DNA of 64,000 bases from Laetiporus sulphureus 93-53. Lineage: Eukaryota > Basidiomycota > Agaricomycetes > Polyporales > Laetiporaceae. The notes under the pieces were generated by a model. It saw only the letters and a program-made list of their open reading frames with translations. It made no database searches and was not told the origin of the DNA. Shown here piece after piece: positions 10,473 to 22,452 of this stretch. Both the position numbers and the translations under genes were made by a program. The DNA lies in contig NW_024468513.1 in NCBI RefSeq assembly GCF_001632365.1, positions 435,639 to 499,638 of the forward strand. The letters are read 5' to 3'. Within the stretch, counting starts at the first letter, position 1. Every line of letters starts with the position of its first letter.

Positions 10473-12503
10473 CTACAGACCTCCATCGAGGACACCTCGG
10501 ATGTCATCCACCTGTCCGAGATCCCCGAGGAACGGACACAGGTCAGTCAGCTCCGTGTCATGCGGATCGTTGAACCACGAAGAGACAGGGACGGCGTTGT
10601 TGGGGTGGAAAATGTACGATGCAGGGGAGTTGTCGATGATGATTGTATCCGAGATCGGGCGTCCCAATTGTGAGAGGTCCTGCGTAGGATATGAATAATT
10701 GAGGGAGAAGCTCCAGAGAGAAAGTATACTGACCTTGACGTAGTTACCACGATGATTGTAACAACTTTCTCGGAACAGTCGATGTGTTACAACATGATTG
10801 ACGTCGAGCTTGTCTAGTACAGGATCGGCATACTGCAGAACGTTGTTGATGCTGTCTCAAATGCACGAAGGCTAAACTGACCTTGCTGAGGCTTGCCGTG
10901 AAAACCACGACTTCGTATATTTCACCCATCCGCTTCAAGAAGTTGTCTACACCTGGCCGCTTGATCACATAAACATTATGCCAGTGATACTCAATCTCCA
11001 CAGGTACGACGTAGTCTGCCTGCTGTATTGACTAAATGGATGCTCAGCATAGTCAAGGTTGAGAATACAAGTGACACTCACTTTGAAACTACTATGCACT
11101 AACGTCTCATCCAAGTCCAGGACCAGACACTTCCGCCCCACGTGCTTGGGCAGGATTGGCGGAAGCAGTGGTCGCGGGATACCATCCTAATAACACGCAT
11201 GCAATCAAGTTTCAATTCGGCACGCGAACTTCTGCATACTCACTGGTCCTAGAGGTATTCCCGCACCACCGTTCATAATCAGCCGCTCTTCCTCGTCCTC
11301 AATGTCTTCCATCGCGCCCTGCTCGTCCATCTCCTCGTCCTCCGTGAAGCTCGTTGAAACATCACTCTCGTCCCCGGACTCGCGTGCTTGTGCCTGTGCA
11401 TGCTCATGCTCATGCAAGGTCTCTTCACCGGTAGAACCAGGTGGCTGCACCGCGCCCGCCGTGACACCTTTCGTCTCGTCGGGCGGCAAAAGCGACCTTG
11501 TCGGCGTGGGCGGGACTATCACTGGTTCGGCAGGCTCTTCCTCTTGCGCAGGGATCGTGATGGGCTGGAGACCTTGGGCGGATGGCGCGGAGGCAGGGAC
11601 AGGTTCAGGGACATGCTCAGGTTCGGGGGCATGCTCAGGTTCAGGGATATGCTCAGGCTCGGACACAGGTTCCTCTGCTGTCGAAGGTGCTGGCTGCTCG
11701 GACGTGGAGGGGGGAGGCACCGGCTGTGCAGACGGAGGCGGCGGGAGTTCTTCCGCCTCCTTCGCGGCCTGCTTTTCCTTCAGTACAGTCGGGCTTGGGG
11801 CAGATTTTGACGCCGTAGAGGTCCTTTTCATCTCTTCCTCGAAATGCTTGGTCTGCGAGGGCCCAATGCATGGTATAAAGATGTGGACTATCCTGGCGAA
11901 CAATTTGGGACGCGATCGCTTCGGTTTGGACTTGGGACGCGTGGCGTCGCGATGCTCAGTGCTGCTGGACGCGGTATGCGCGCCATCCGAGGCAGACCTA
12001 GGTTCCTTACGTCGATCGGAGTGGGCGCGCGTGTTGAGTGTGGTATCTTGCGAACCCTGCTCCTTCTCTGGGTCCTTCGGCTTGTGAGACTCGTCCGTGG
12101 TACTCCTGGGTGTGGCCGCCACAGGCGCGAAGGAGGTGGAAGGCTGGCTCCGCATCGTGTCATGGGATGGCAGCTGCGCCTCGGATGCCTGCGTCGCAGG
12201 GGCCTGCCCTGAGCCGGGGGCATTGTCGATGGTGGGGCGGTCTCTTGCAGCGCTCGCGCGACCGCTGGCAGCGGAGCTGGGCACCCTTGAACGTGGATTT
12301 TGGGCGTCTGCCTGGGGCGTAGATCCGTTGCTATTTTGCAGCTGCGCGACCTCTGCAGACCGACGAATGGCTGGCTCACCCCGAACCTGCTCCCCCTCAG
12401 TGTTCTGCCGGACGGACGAAAGTGGTTAGTGCGATGCAGTGATTGATGATGGGAGGTTGAGTACCTGGGACAGTGGGTCGTCCGACGAGTGCTTTGTTGC
12501 CAT
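10473..12503 (-). CDS. Psr1/Psr2-type HAD phosphatase (NIF/FCP1-like), copy A
   Basis: Six exons (complement): 12465-12503, 11244-12404, 11082-11186, 10882-11031, 10734-10832 and 10473-10679, giving 586 residues. The C-terminal 190 residues are a small-CTD-phosphatase-like HAD domain: catalytic [15 protein letters not shown], then [54 protein letters not shown], and [14 protein letters not shown]...[10 protein letters not shown]. Yeast Psr1/Psr2 are plasma-membrane phosphatases acting in general stress and sodium responses with Whi2. The 400-residue N-terminal part is disordered, Pro/Ser/Glu-rich, has tandem EPEH repeats, and contains a hydrophobic basic-Cys patch ([14 protein letters not shown]) that could be membrane-associated or palmitoylated. 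A second copy with the same catalytic exon sizes lies at 43177-45176. Start: ATG at 12503 (MATKHSSDD), which is required by the splice phase. Confidence 0.93.
11600..11668 (-). repeat. 18-bp tandem repeat coding EPEH units
   Basis: Roughly four imperfect copies of an 18-bp unit (core catgctcaggttc on the + strand) inside exon 2 of phosphatase copy A encode PEPEH(I/A/V)-type hexapeptides in its disordered region. Copy B lacks the array, so it arose after duplication or was lost there. Confidence 0.75.
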
Positions 12504-15500
12504 TGTCGCGAGCACTGCAGAGGACGTTGGAGATGAGGAGGAGAGAGCGGACGGGGGACAGGCAGGACGGTCTTGGAGGACGGCGCGTTGCATCGTGTTT
12601 GCGTGAGAATAACGAGGTCCTTTTCTGGCAGCTGTGCGCCTCGCGAGCCATTTCCCGCTGCTTTTTCCCGTGCACCATCCCCTCCTCGCTCATCATCCGT
12701 CAATCATTCGCACTGCCTCTCGTAACAGGACCGAGAGCCTGCATTGCATGCGGGATTGCCAGCGCAGCCGCACCACAAACGCTCGCCCAACCTCGGCATC
12801 CATTCGCTCGCGAGGAAGCCTTGCAGGTCGATCAGAAGCAGATGCACGGCCCTGCACGCTCTGCACGCGCAGCCGCAATTCGCACAACGCAAGGCTACCG
12901 CACCCCTCCAATGCCCCCAGCCTGCCACGTCTGCCATGGATATCGCGAACGCGGACGATGCACCTCTAGATCCATGACGGTCATCCGCCGCTCAGCGGCG
13001 AGCGCACTGGGCGACAACCCTGAGCCTGCCACACGGAACAGGCCATCTTCGGCTGACTCGGTGCTCGCGCCGAGTGCGGCTATGCACCTAGGAAGCAGCG
13101 CCGCCTGAACTAGCGGCTAGCAGACATCGCATCATGCTGCAAGGGATTATTTCAGCCGGCGTCGCTGCCATGCATCGTGTTCTGATGCGCAATGTCAATT
13201 GGGCCTCAGCGAGCCGTTGCGTCAGCCTTGTCCTCGCGGGTCAAGTCGCTTGCCCCGGGTACCTTTGTCCGCGCCGCAGAAGGCCGCAGTGTATACCCGT
13301 CAGCGCTGAGATTGACGCGTACACGGCAACCAAATCGAGTCTTGACCTCATCCATCTTCCGCGTCTTGTTCTCCGCGCGCCAGGACTTACCCCACAGTTC
13401 CCGAGGCTCGTTCCGGATCTCGGTATCCACGCGTCGATTTGTCGCTATGTTACCTTCAATAGATTTCACGCCTCGGTCGCGTGCCATACTATCGCGGCAT
13501 AGTCATCGAGACTAACTCGAGTCGCTACTTCATGCGAGACCTTGAACAGGAAGCACAAGGATCGCTATATAGCCATGACTGCCTATTGATCTCTGCGAAT
13601 TCCATTTTCGATAGCCCTGTCCACCTTGCGGCAAGGAGCCAAGGAGCACACACCCTCCTTTGAAGAGAATAAGGTGCGAACCGTCCCCTCAATGGGACCG
13701 TTCCTTTCAAGACCCTGTCTTCCTACAGGCATTGCGCAACGCAACTAATACGTACCATAAGCTTCCTGTCCCTGGGTAACAAACGCGAATCTAAACTTGG
13801 ATGGTCCATATTGTTCTCCAGGAAGTGCGCTGTCTGGCTACACCTGTCCTGTTATGGATGTAGGCTTGTACTATCAGTTGCAGACGACTTCTACCTTGGC
13901 CATTCTTCTGCGTGAATCCGGCGTCCCGCCTGCAGATTCGCGCTTTCCATGCTACGCCTGTCCATTACTCGCCTCGGCTATACGGATGTGTATGATTCTG
14001 AGCGTCGCTTCGCATATGTCGACCGCATAGCGCTTGACTCGGCCGAATAGATGTGCGTCTGCGCTGTCAGTACTGAGTGGCGACGCCTGTACTGGTATGT
14101 AGACAGCTCGTATAAACAGTGCAGAGGGACTCACCTTGTCAATCGTATTCATCGAAGCAACGTTCGCATAATGACTATCCTAGAGGTGTAACGCGAAGCT
14201 CTAGAAGAAATTCTTGTTTATGGCATTCAGTTTGTTTTTCTGTATATTGAGACCCGGGGCATCGCGTAACTACGTGGTGTGCTCGCGGATGATGATCTTG
14301 AAGCTGAGAAACGAGTACCTCCCGCCCGATTTGAATTTCAAGACGCAAAAGGCCAAAGAGAATGCGCGGCATGCCTGAAGGAATTTCGGTGTGCTTGGAT
14401 GAGAGGTGTGCATGTTTCACAGAAAATCAGAATGCGTCGATCTCCATGAACTAAGTGTCAAATTAATAGATTCTGGAACCGGGTTTCCGAACTGCATTCT
14501 AAACGCCTTTCGAATCCGAGACCTCTTCACAGGTTGCATGAGATACCTGTAAGGAAACGGTGGCGGACAAAACGGGATTTAATTACTCATTAGTGTCAAT
14601 TGAATGAGTCACTCTCAGCCTCATAGGTCGAACCGGACATGGCAGCCGATGATGAAATCATCTATAGCCCGATGAATTATCCGTTATATCCCATATTGCG
14701 TCGATTGCGGGAGGTTAGAAAAGGCGAGACTCACGTCGTCCTTGAAGCTGCGAAGTTAGCAAGTGCACGTCGTGAGCGGGAAACAACATGAGGGGCGCAG
14801 ACTGCGTACCTCAACCAGAATCGGTGGGCTGCAGCTGCGCTGGGCTAAATGACTTTTCACCACCACACTGGAGCTCCAGATTGCGATCGATCGTGATCGA
14901 GCTCAGTTATGCAACAATTGATATTCGGCAAAAACAAAATACAGAAAATCAAAAGAGATGGCCTTGTTGCTCCACGAATTTGGCAATGATGCAACAACAT
15001 ACTTAGATGGATGTCAAATAGTCAAAGCTCAGTGCAGGAATAATTGGTCAGAAGGACAAAAGGTGGTTTTAGGCGTTAGTAGGGGGAATAATTATTCAAG
15101 ACAATGCTTACGATCCGAGCTCAGTTGTCTGTTGCACGGGTCCATTTGGGAGCAAAGCATGGGCGGCGCTAAGACCAGAGCGTATAGGATCCGGCAATTA
15201 CACCGCACTAAGATGTAGTCGTCCAACATCTACAGAGTTTGCTCCCCGCAGTCCGAAAGAGCCAAAAAGAGGAAACATACGAACCCCACCCAGTGATCTG
15301 CAAACAACGTCAGAGAAATGCGCATATGTAGCCAATATATGTGTATTTGTGCAAGGACATAGCGTGATGAGATGCGCAAAGAGCTCTATCTGAATTGGAA
15401 GCCCTGCGCGATCGGGGAAGAGAGGTTGTGCGATTGAGACACACATACGACGTCTGCGCACACGTCCGTGCATTTGGAGGATCGGACAGGTCACCGATAT

Positions 15501-17038
15501 GCAGCTAATACCAATACTGTGCTTCGTTCCTGGGGGCATGGACACGTGAGTCAGTCCTGAGATAATATTCAAAGAAAGCTTGAAGAAAGCTTGACCGGAA
15601 ATTCTGAGCCACATGCTGGGTGGCATCGTCCAGGCTAAGGAGCTGTTGTAGAGCTTGTTCTACGAGAATGATGGCGACTGCGAATGAACTGGAAGTTATG
15701 GTTGCCAAAAGTAATGGCAGGTCGCCTTTCCTTTGGCACGTCGATTTCAATTTTCCGAATGATCTTCCGAGCAACCTTCCGAGCCTCAGTTCATTATAAC
15801 ATAGCTGTGGCAATACCTCGGTGTATCGTCTTCTCTATTTATGAAGCATATAGAGCTTCTGGAGCCTGTGGAAGGACACCTCGGAAGATGCAGCGGAAGA
15901 TTGCTTGGAAGATTGCTCAGAAGATTGGCACGTCAAAAATGTGACTGACATTACTACTGTAAGGAGTGCCGACATCAATGTGCAGCTGAGATGACGGAGG
16001 CCCGTGAGGAGGAACAAGGAGCTCACAGGTGGTATTTATGCAGAACGCATTTGCGGAAGATTCACGATCGACGATTCATGACGTCACGCTTGTCGGCCTT
16101 TCGTGTGCCCGCTCCGCCACGAGAGACACTCGTGGCCCACGAGGCTATTCGCCGCCTCGCGCCGTCAGTATAGCACGCAGGCCACGCCGCCTTTGCGCGG
16201 AACGAGGACTCTAACTGAGGTACGCAGCAGAAATTATGTCTTCGCCTTCCCATCAACGCTGATGATAATAAGTTAGCCAACGACTATGTCCAACAAATCG
16301 CGCAGCACCATCCGGGGCGGAGACAAGTGAGCATGTATGGAAGCGTGAATGGCGCATATATGCGGTGTTATTGTCATGCTGCATGCCCGTCGGATTTATA
16401 TGTCGATGTCTGGAACGATCTCCCGCCATTCTCCACCGCAAACAGACAACTCTCCATGCTCCTCAAGCAGTCCGACATATACTCTCGCAAAATTGCTGCA
16501 CGTCGTCATAATGCCCTTCGCCGCGCAAGAAGTCATTCGCCCGGATACGCCTCGTGAGAAGAAATGCACCGACTGACACAACAGTCTTCTCTCATGAAGT
16601 AGCCCAAGGTTTGACAAAAAAGCTGGTAGTCAATGCAGAGACAAGGATATGGTTCTCGGTAAATATGAAGCTTGGCGTCGAGGCTCACGCAGGGATGAAT
16701 GTTTGGGGCCCTTGCGCAGTAGCGGCGCGACAGTCACGTGGAGCGCCCAGCGTGCGTTGATGGGCGCACGTCGTGCTCGTTGTCCTTGACGTCCTCTACC
16801 GGGCTCCGGACAGCCCTCACCTCTCCACACTCGGTCTGGTTCTTCCCTTCTTGCCCCACACGCCGGTCCTCTCGCTCTGTCTACACCTCGCGCGCAGGAC
16901 GCAGAACAGAGGAGTCGTATCCCGGTTGCATCCCTTGCACGCGTTCTGACTTCCCAGCCTACATTGCCGATACCCTCTCTGGATTAAACTATTTTAACCC
17001 CACGGATGCTTGCTGCATTGTCCCCGAGCCCACCATCA
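12504..17038. other. 4.5-kb gene-poor region
   Basis: No reading frame here shows a family motif or a convincing exon chain. The left part (12.5-13.1 kb) is GC-rich and holds the phosphatase promoter. From about 13.5 to 16.2 kb the sequence is AT-richer with many stops in all frames, consistent with decayed sequence, and contains an imperfect inverted repeat (15.70-15.96 kb). The right part (16.6-17.0 kb) is the RhoGAP promoter/leader with pyrimidine-rich tracts. Confidence 0.5.
15704..15957. repeat. imperfect long inverted repeat with CGGAAGATTGC-like units
   Basis: The left arm (about 15704-15783) and the right arm (about 15880-15957) are degenerate reverse complements: CTCGGAAG(A/G)T, GC-CGGAAGAT, GGCACGTC and CATTACT elements recur in order on opposite strands, with about 95 bp between them. 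The right arm also carries about four 12-13-nt direct units (CGGAAGATTGCTT-like). This could be a decayed MITE-like element or a transcribed hairpin. No flanking target-site duplication was evident by eye. Confidence 0.5.
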
Positions 17039-20000
17039 ATGTCTTCTGCAGCTCCTCTCGACGCCTTTGGCGACGAACTTGCCACTGGATCAGCCCTCTT
17101 GACGGAGAATCGCATCTGCCCAGGATGCAACAAGTCTGTTGTTGATGAGAACGGTGGTATGGTGGTGGTGGCGTTTGGGTGAGTTCTACCTTCTGATGAG
17201 CGGGGGGGTGCGTCGTCGCACGTGAGTCGTCTGTATGCGCGTTCGTGCTCGTGTCGTTGAGCCCCACCCATACTTCTGGAAGCGCGTCCCCCGTTCACCG
17301 TCCATTCGCACCCTGCTGAACGATTGCCCACTAGTCAATCATTCTTCCACGTTGACTGCTTCAAGTGCGCGAAATGTGGGAACCAGGTCACTGCGGATAC
17401 CAACCTGCTCCTACTCTCGGATGGCTCTCCAATCTGTGCTAATTGCTCCTATTGCTGCAATGTTTGCAAACAGCCAATCCTCGACGAGGCCATAATGACC
17501 GGCGACGACTCGTACCATGCCCACTGTTTCAAGTGCAAGGTTTGTAAAAACCGCATCGACGAGCTCGTGTTTGCCAAGACTAGCCAAGGCATATACTGCA
17601 TGGACTGCCACAATCAGCGTGTAGCGCGGAGTAGGCGGCACGCACAACGCCAGCGGGAGAAGGAGAAGGAGCGCGAACGCGAGCGGGAGAAAGCTGCCGT
17701 TGCGCTTATGGGTCCTGCCGCAGTCGGGAGTGGGTCAGGAGGTATAAACAGGTCTACAGAGGATGCTTTGAGAGCGCAAGACTCTATCAAAGTGTGTGAT
17801 ATGATTTCCGGCGTGATTCAGTTTTGATGGCTGATCTGGTCGACGCTAGCAGAACAATTCGCCATCGTCTGCACAGACCCAGTCATCCGGGCAGCAATCA
17901 GCAACGGGGCCGTCATCCACGTCTCCTGGTCAGATTTCATCTGCCCGTACATCTGCCGATGGCTCGTCTGCGAACGGCCAGCCGGACCATCGTTCATCAA
18001 CCTCTTCCACCCCAGCCAAACAAACGACTTCGCCCGTGCCTTTCATAACCACGACACTTACGTCTCCAGCGCCTCTATCCATCAATAAGCGGCCGTCAAC
18101 CGCGCCCTCCGCTGATGCGCCATCAGCGTCAACGGACGCCTCTCGCATCGCCTCCTCTAGACTGGGTTCGCTGGCGGTTCCAAACGGCTCTGACACTGCC
18201 GAGAAGGCGCTGCATACCAGGAAAAGCTTCGACGGTGGTGTGCGTTCGCTCGCTCCCCAGATTAGGCCAAGTCCAAGTGCCTACTCCCTCAACGCTACCG
18301 GCGACAGCAACGGGCTCAACGTCACTCATGGAGAGACCTCGCGCAAAGACAAGCGCAAGTCTATCAATCCATCTGTCACTCAGACGTTCAGCTCGACGGC
18401 GCAAGACCTTAGCTCATTCCTTTCCTTGACGAGCCCGGTACGTGACTCACCTCATTCTGTCTCTCCTCTGAGAGACCACTTCAGTGCCGGCAAGACGGCG
18501 TCACCTCAGGGCATGTATCCTTCGCGACCCTCCGGACCCTCGTCTCCCCGCGGCTCGTTGGATGATGGAGCATCCCCTACGGGTCGTGCGCGAGCAGGGT
18601 CATCCAACGCATATATCTTCAAGCTTCCCCGAATGCACGAACAAATTCCATCCCGACCGGGCTCCGCTATGGGTCTGCCGTCGCGTCCAAATAGTCGTGC
18701 TGACCACCATCACCGTCTGGGTCCCTACAGCTCTGCCTCGGAGTCCGCACACGACACCCCTTATCACGACGCCGGACGACGTGGACCTGAGGGAAAGCGT
18801 CCGCCCAGCCTCAATCTCCTTGCTGGGAACAATGCTCGCGCACAGAAGGCTCTAGATGACCGGTCCCGAGCAAGTCCGACGCCCTCACTCCGCGCGACCC
18901 GGGACCATCGCTCGTCATCAGGTACAGCCGAACTCGACTTGCCGCCTCGCCCGAACAGCGTTCCGACGCCCACCTCGCCGTCGCACCATGTGGATGTTCC
19001 GCACAGCATTGAAAGCGGGACAGACACGGAGAACGAGTCGGAGGAGATGAGGACGACGAAGAGGCAGGACGCGCCGCCCGCGCTGCCGCCTAAAGAGGCT
19101 TTCTCTGTCAGAAATGGTACGCGCCCAGCATTGAAGCGCCTCAACACTGCAGAGCTCAAATCGGACGCAGGACGTTCGAGTTATGAGGATGGCGCAACGG
19201 AGTCGTCTGAGTCATCGCCTGTAGAACGGACATCTCATGCGACGTTCATCGCACCTGCGCTCCCGCCGATACGTATATCGATGGGCGGCACGGACTTCTC
19301 GGAACTGCTGAGGTCAGTGGGTGGAAGCATAACGAAGTTGGAGCAGCTCGCGGAGACGACTGAAGGAGGAGGACGGAAGCTCGACCTTGCGATGACAACT
19401 CAGGTCGCGGCTACATCGACTAACACCGAAACCGCTCAGCCATCGACTCCCAGGAGCGATGTTACTGTCATGGAGTCCGCAGAGATGCAGTCTAATGGGG
19501 CCGCTTTGAGGCGCATGGAAGCGTCACTTCCGCAGGGTCTTGTCAGAGGAATCGGCGGTACCATGGCTTCTTCGATTTCAAATATCTCCTCGCTAAACAG
19601 CGAAGTTCTGTCGAAGTTTCCCGATGTTCCTTCATCTCTAAAACCAGGTGTCGAAGGTGAGATCGGGCCTTCTGCAGGCCCGGCTTGAGAAACATCCAAC
19701 AGACTCACTCACACATCTTCTACGTAGATGAGGCAAAAGCTTATCTGAAGGCGTCTAAAGACGATGAGAATGCTCGTGGATTAGCTGCGAATATCATGAT
19801 TACTTCTGCTGACGACACAGCGCCCGAGTCATCCAGCGCAGAAGCCTTCGCCATCGTGATACGGCAACTGCAGGACAGTTTGTCAGCTGCCTCAGAACGC
19901 GGAGCGACGCAAGTCAGCCTGGGGGTGGATCTGGCTCAGAATCTTCTTCGACTTCTCACTCAGCAGAAGGAGGAATACGAGGAGCTTAAGCGGAAGTTGG

Positions 20001-22083
20001 ACGGCATAAGGGTACGGATGGGATCCGCAAATGTGTTCTGAAATACCCATGGCTCATATTTCTCCCTATTCAGCGGACAAGTCAGAACTATATGGATGGT
20101 CTCACTGTGGCTCAGGCAGAGTATGATAGAGAGCTGAAGGCTCGTAGGGATGCTGAGGCAGAAGTCACGCGGCTCCGAGTGTTGCTATCAGGGCAAACAG
20201 TGCGGCTTTCAGTCATTTCAGGAGAATCGAAGCGTCAGGAAGCACAGAAGCAGCTGTCACAGGAGTTGAGCAACAACCTCTCCAGTCTTGGAAGATCGGT
20301 TTCTATTTTGAAAGTCGAACGCGACATGACACTGGCTGAGATGGAACAACTATCTGCGTCAAAGAGGTATATAAAATTGGTATCTTCCCGGTATGTGCTG
20401 ACGTCCATGTGAACAGGTCAAGTACTCCCGTAGGTGGCGAAGAAGGCGTCGCTTCCTTGACTAGGGCCTTGTCCACGCGATTCGACAACATCAAGAACCA
20501 ATACCAGAACGAACTCGTTCCGTTGACGGAGCAGCGCGAGGCGTTGATGCGCGAAGTCACCGAGCTCAAGGCTTCTCGCGACGCATTCTTGGAAGAGACC
20601 ACAGCTCTCAACGCAAGGAATGAGGAGTTGGCGCAGTTAAATGCGCAGTATATTCGGCGTTTGGAGACAGCCGGGCTCGATCCCACTATTGTTAAGCATG
20701 GACAAGACATTGACGCCCGCGACAAATTTGACAATGCAGATGATCGAGCCCGACATGAGCAGAGCCCCTCTCTTTCCGCGACTTCCTCGACTGTCGCATT
20801 GACAGAAGAGTCCGAGTCAAGGTTCATCAAGGTGTCGAGACCGGAGGCTGTCGAGGCTCCCGGTGCCTTCAGGCCGCCGAAGTTCATCAAGTGGCCGGGC
20901 CACAAGGCGCCAAAGGAGGCTGTTGCGATAAGCTGGCCTGAAGCAGCGAAGCCTCCGACCCGTAAGGAGCACGTTTTCCAACAAATCAGTGTCCTGCGCG
21001 TCGCACGATGTGACCATTGCGGAGACAAGATGTGGGGTTCGCAATCACGCTGTTTAAGTGAGAGGATCTAGATATCAATCGAATCAACACATAACTGAGG
21101 CAGCGAAATGTGACAGATTGCAACATTGCAGTGCATACGCGTTGTCTTCATCATGTTCATCTGCCATGCTCGCAACAGACAATGCATAGCCGCGAAGACA
21201 GCTCCACACCGGGTCTTGCGCACTTTCGTACGTACAATCATGTCAGAACCCTTTTGAGTAATCATTGACATGTGTTGATAGCTCCTTCGATGTTCGGACG
21301 TGACCTTACTGAGCAGGTGCGGTACGAATCCCGCGACGAACCGCGACTCATTCCGATCATCGTCGAGAAATGCATTGAGGCAGTGGAGGCGCTAGGTATG
21401 CTTCTTCCTTAGCATTCTGTTGAACAGTGTCTGATACCGTTGCTACCTCTTTCAGCGATGGACCTTGAGGGCATTTACCGCAAGACTGGTGGTTCCGGCC
21501 AGTCCAAGATGATCACACAGCTCTTCGAACGAGGGGACTACCACGGCTTTGACCTGCGCGACACCGATCGCTTTAATGACATATGCAGTGTTACTTCCGT
21601 GCTAAAGTCGTACTTCCGAGCCCTCCCGGATCCACTATTCACAATTGCTCTGCACTCAAACTTTATGTCAGCCGCGGCCATCCGCGATCCTGCTGCGAGA
21701 ACGAAGGCATTCACGGAGATCGTTGCCGAGCTTCCGAAGGAACATTACTATACAGCTCGTGCCTTGATCCTCCACCTGCACAGGTAAGTGCATCATGTAC
21801 TGGATCTGCCACATTGCACGCATCTCACATCTGTTTAGGGTCAGCAAGCGAAGCGATCAGAACTTGATGCATGCTCAAAATCTCGGCGTCGTTTTCGGAC
21901 GTACGTGACCTTACCTCATCTCTTTTCTCATTTCGTCTCACGCTCGTCCCGCCAGCAACTCTCATGCGCTCTCAGGACTCGCTAGCTGATCTCGGGACCA
22001 TGGGCGGTTCCGCCACCTCCGTGCAATGGCTCGTAGAAAATGCGCATACCATCTTCGAGCAGCCCCCCTCGTTCGACCAATGA
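17039..22083 (+). CDS. LIM-LIM-coiled coil-C1-RhoGAP protein (Rga-type Rho GTPase activator)
   Basis: Eleven exons (17039-17178, 17335-17791, 17853-19656, 19728-20011, 20074-20366, 20417-21057, 21117-21227, 21282-21395, 21456-21783, 21839-21900, 21956-22083) give 1453 residues, all junctions in phase. Two LIM zinc fingers lie at the N-terminus (CPGCN...FFHVDCFKCAKCG; CNVCKQPI...YHAHCFKCKVCKNRI), followed by an RE-rich helix and a 600-residue disordered Ser/Pro region. Two coiled coils follow (exons 4-6). A C1-type zinc finger spans exons 6/7 (HVFQQISVLRVARCDHCG...CLNCNIAVHTRCLHHVHLPC). The C-terminal RhoGAP domain has the arginine finger GIYRKTGG, then LKSYFRALPDPLF and NLGVVFGPTLMR. Known: Rga proteins stimulate GTP hydrolysis by Cdc42/Rho GTPases at polarity sites. 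The start ATG at 17039 puts the first LIM Cys pair at about residue 28. Confidence 0.95.
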
Positions 22084-22452
22084 GCTCACGATCACGATTT
22101 CCCGGCAGGCCATGTTGTGTACGGCGGACGCCTTCTGTACAGCACGTTCTTTCACTCTTTTTCTCTATTTCCAGATTCCCCGGGTACTATCGTTTCTCCG
22201 TTCTTTCGTTTCTGCCAGCTAAACCACCTCTTCTGGCTCCTTACTCCTCGCCCCACCCCATCCTACTCATGCATTATCGCATCGCCCACACACACATATA
22301 CCCGCCGATTTATGAATATGTATTTACGTCGCAAGGGCTACACTACTATACGGATGGGATAGTCTCATGCCGCCGGTGCGGCTGGGATGTAGTACGTAGT
22401 ATCCATAATGTGTGGAGGGAGATATGCGAGAAGCGAGGATAATAATTACTAC
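22084..22452. other. convergent intergenic region
   Basis: 3' flanks of the RhoGAP (+) and BTB (-) genes, T/C-rich just after the RhoGAP stop. No gene seen. Confidence 0.55.
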
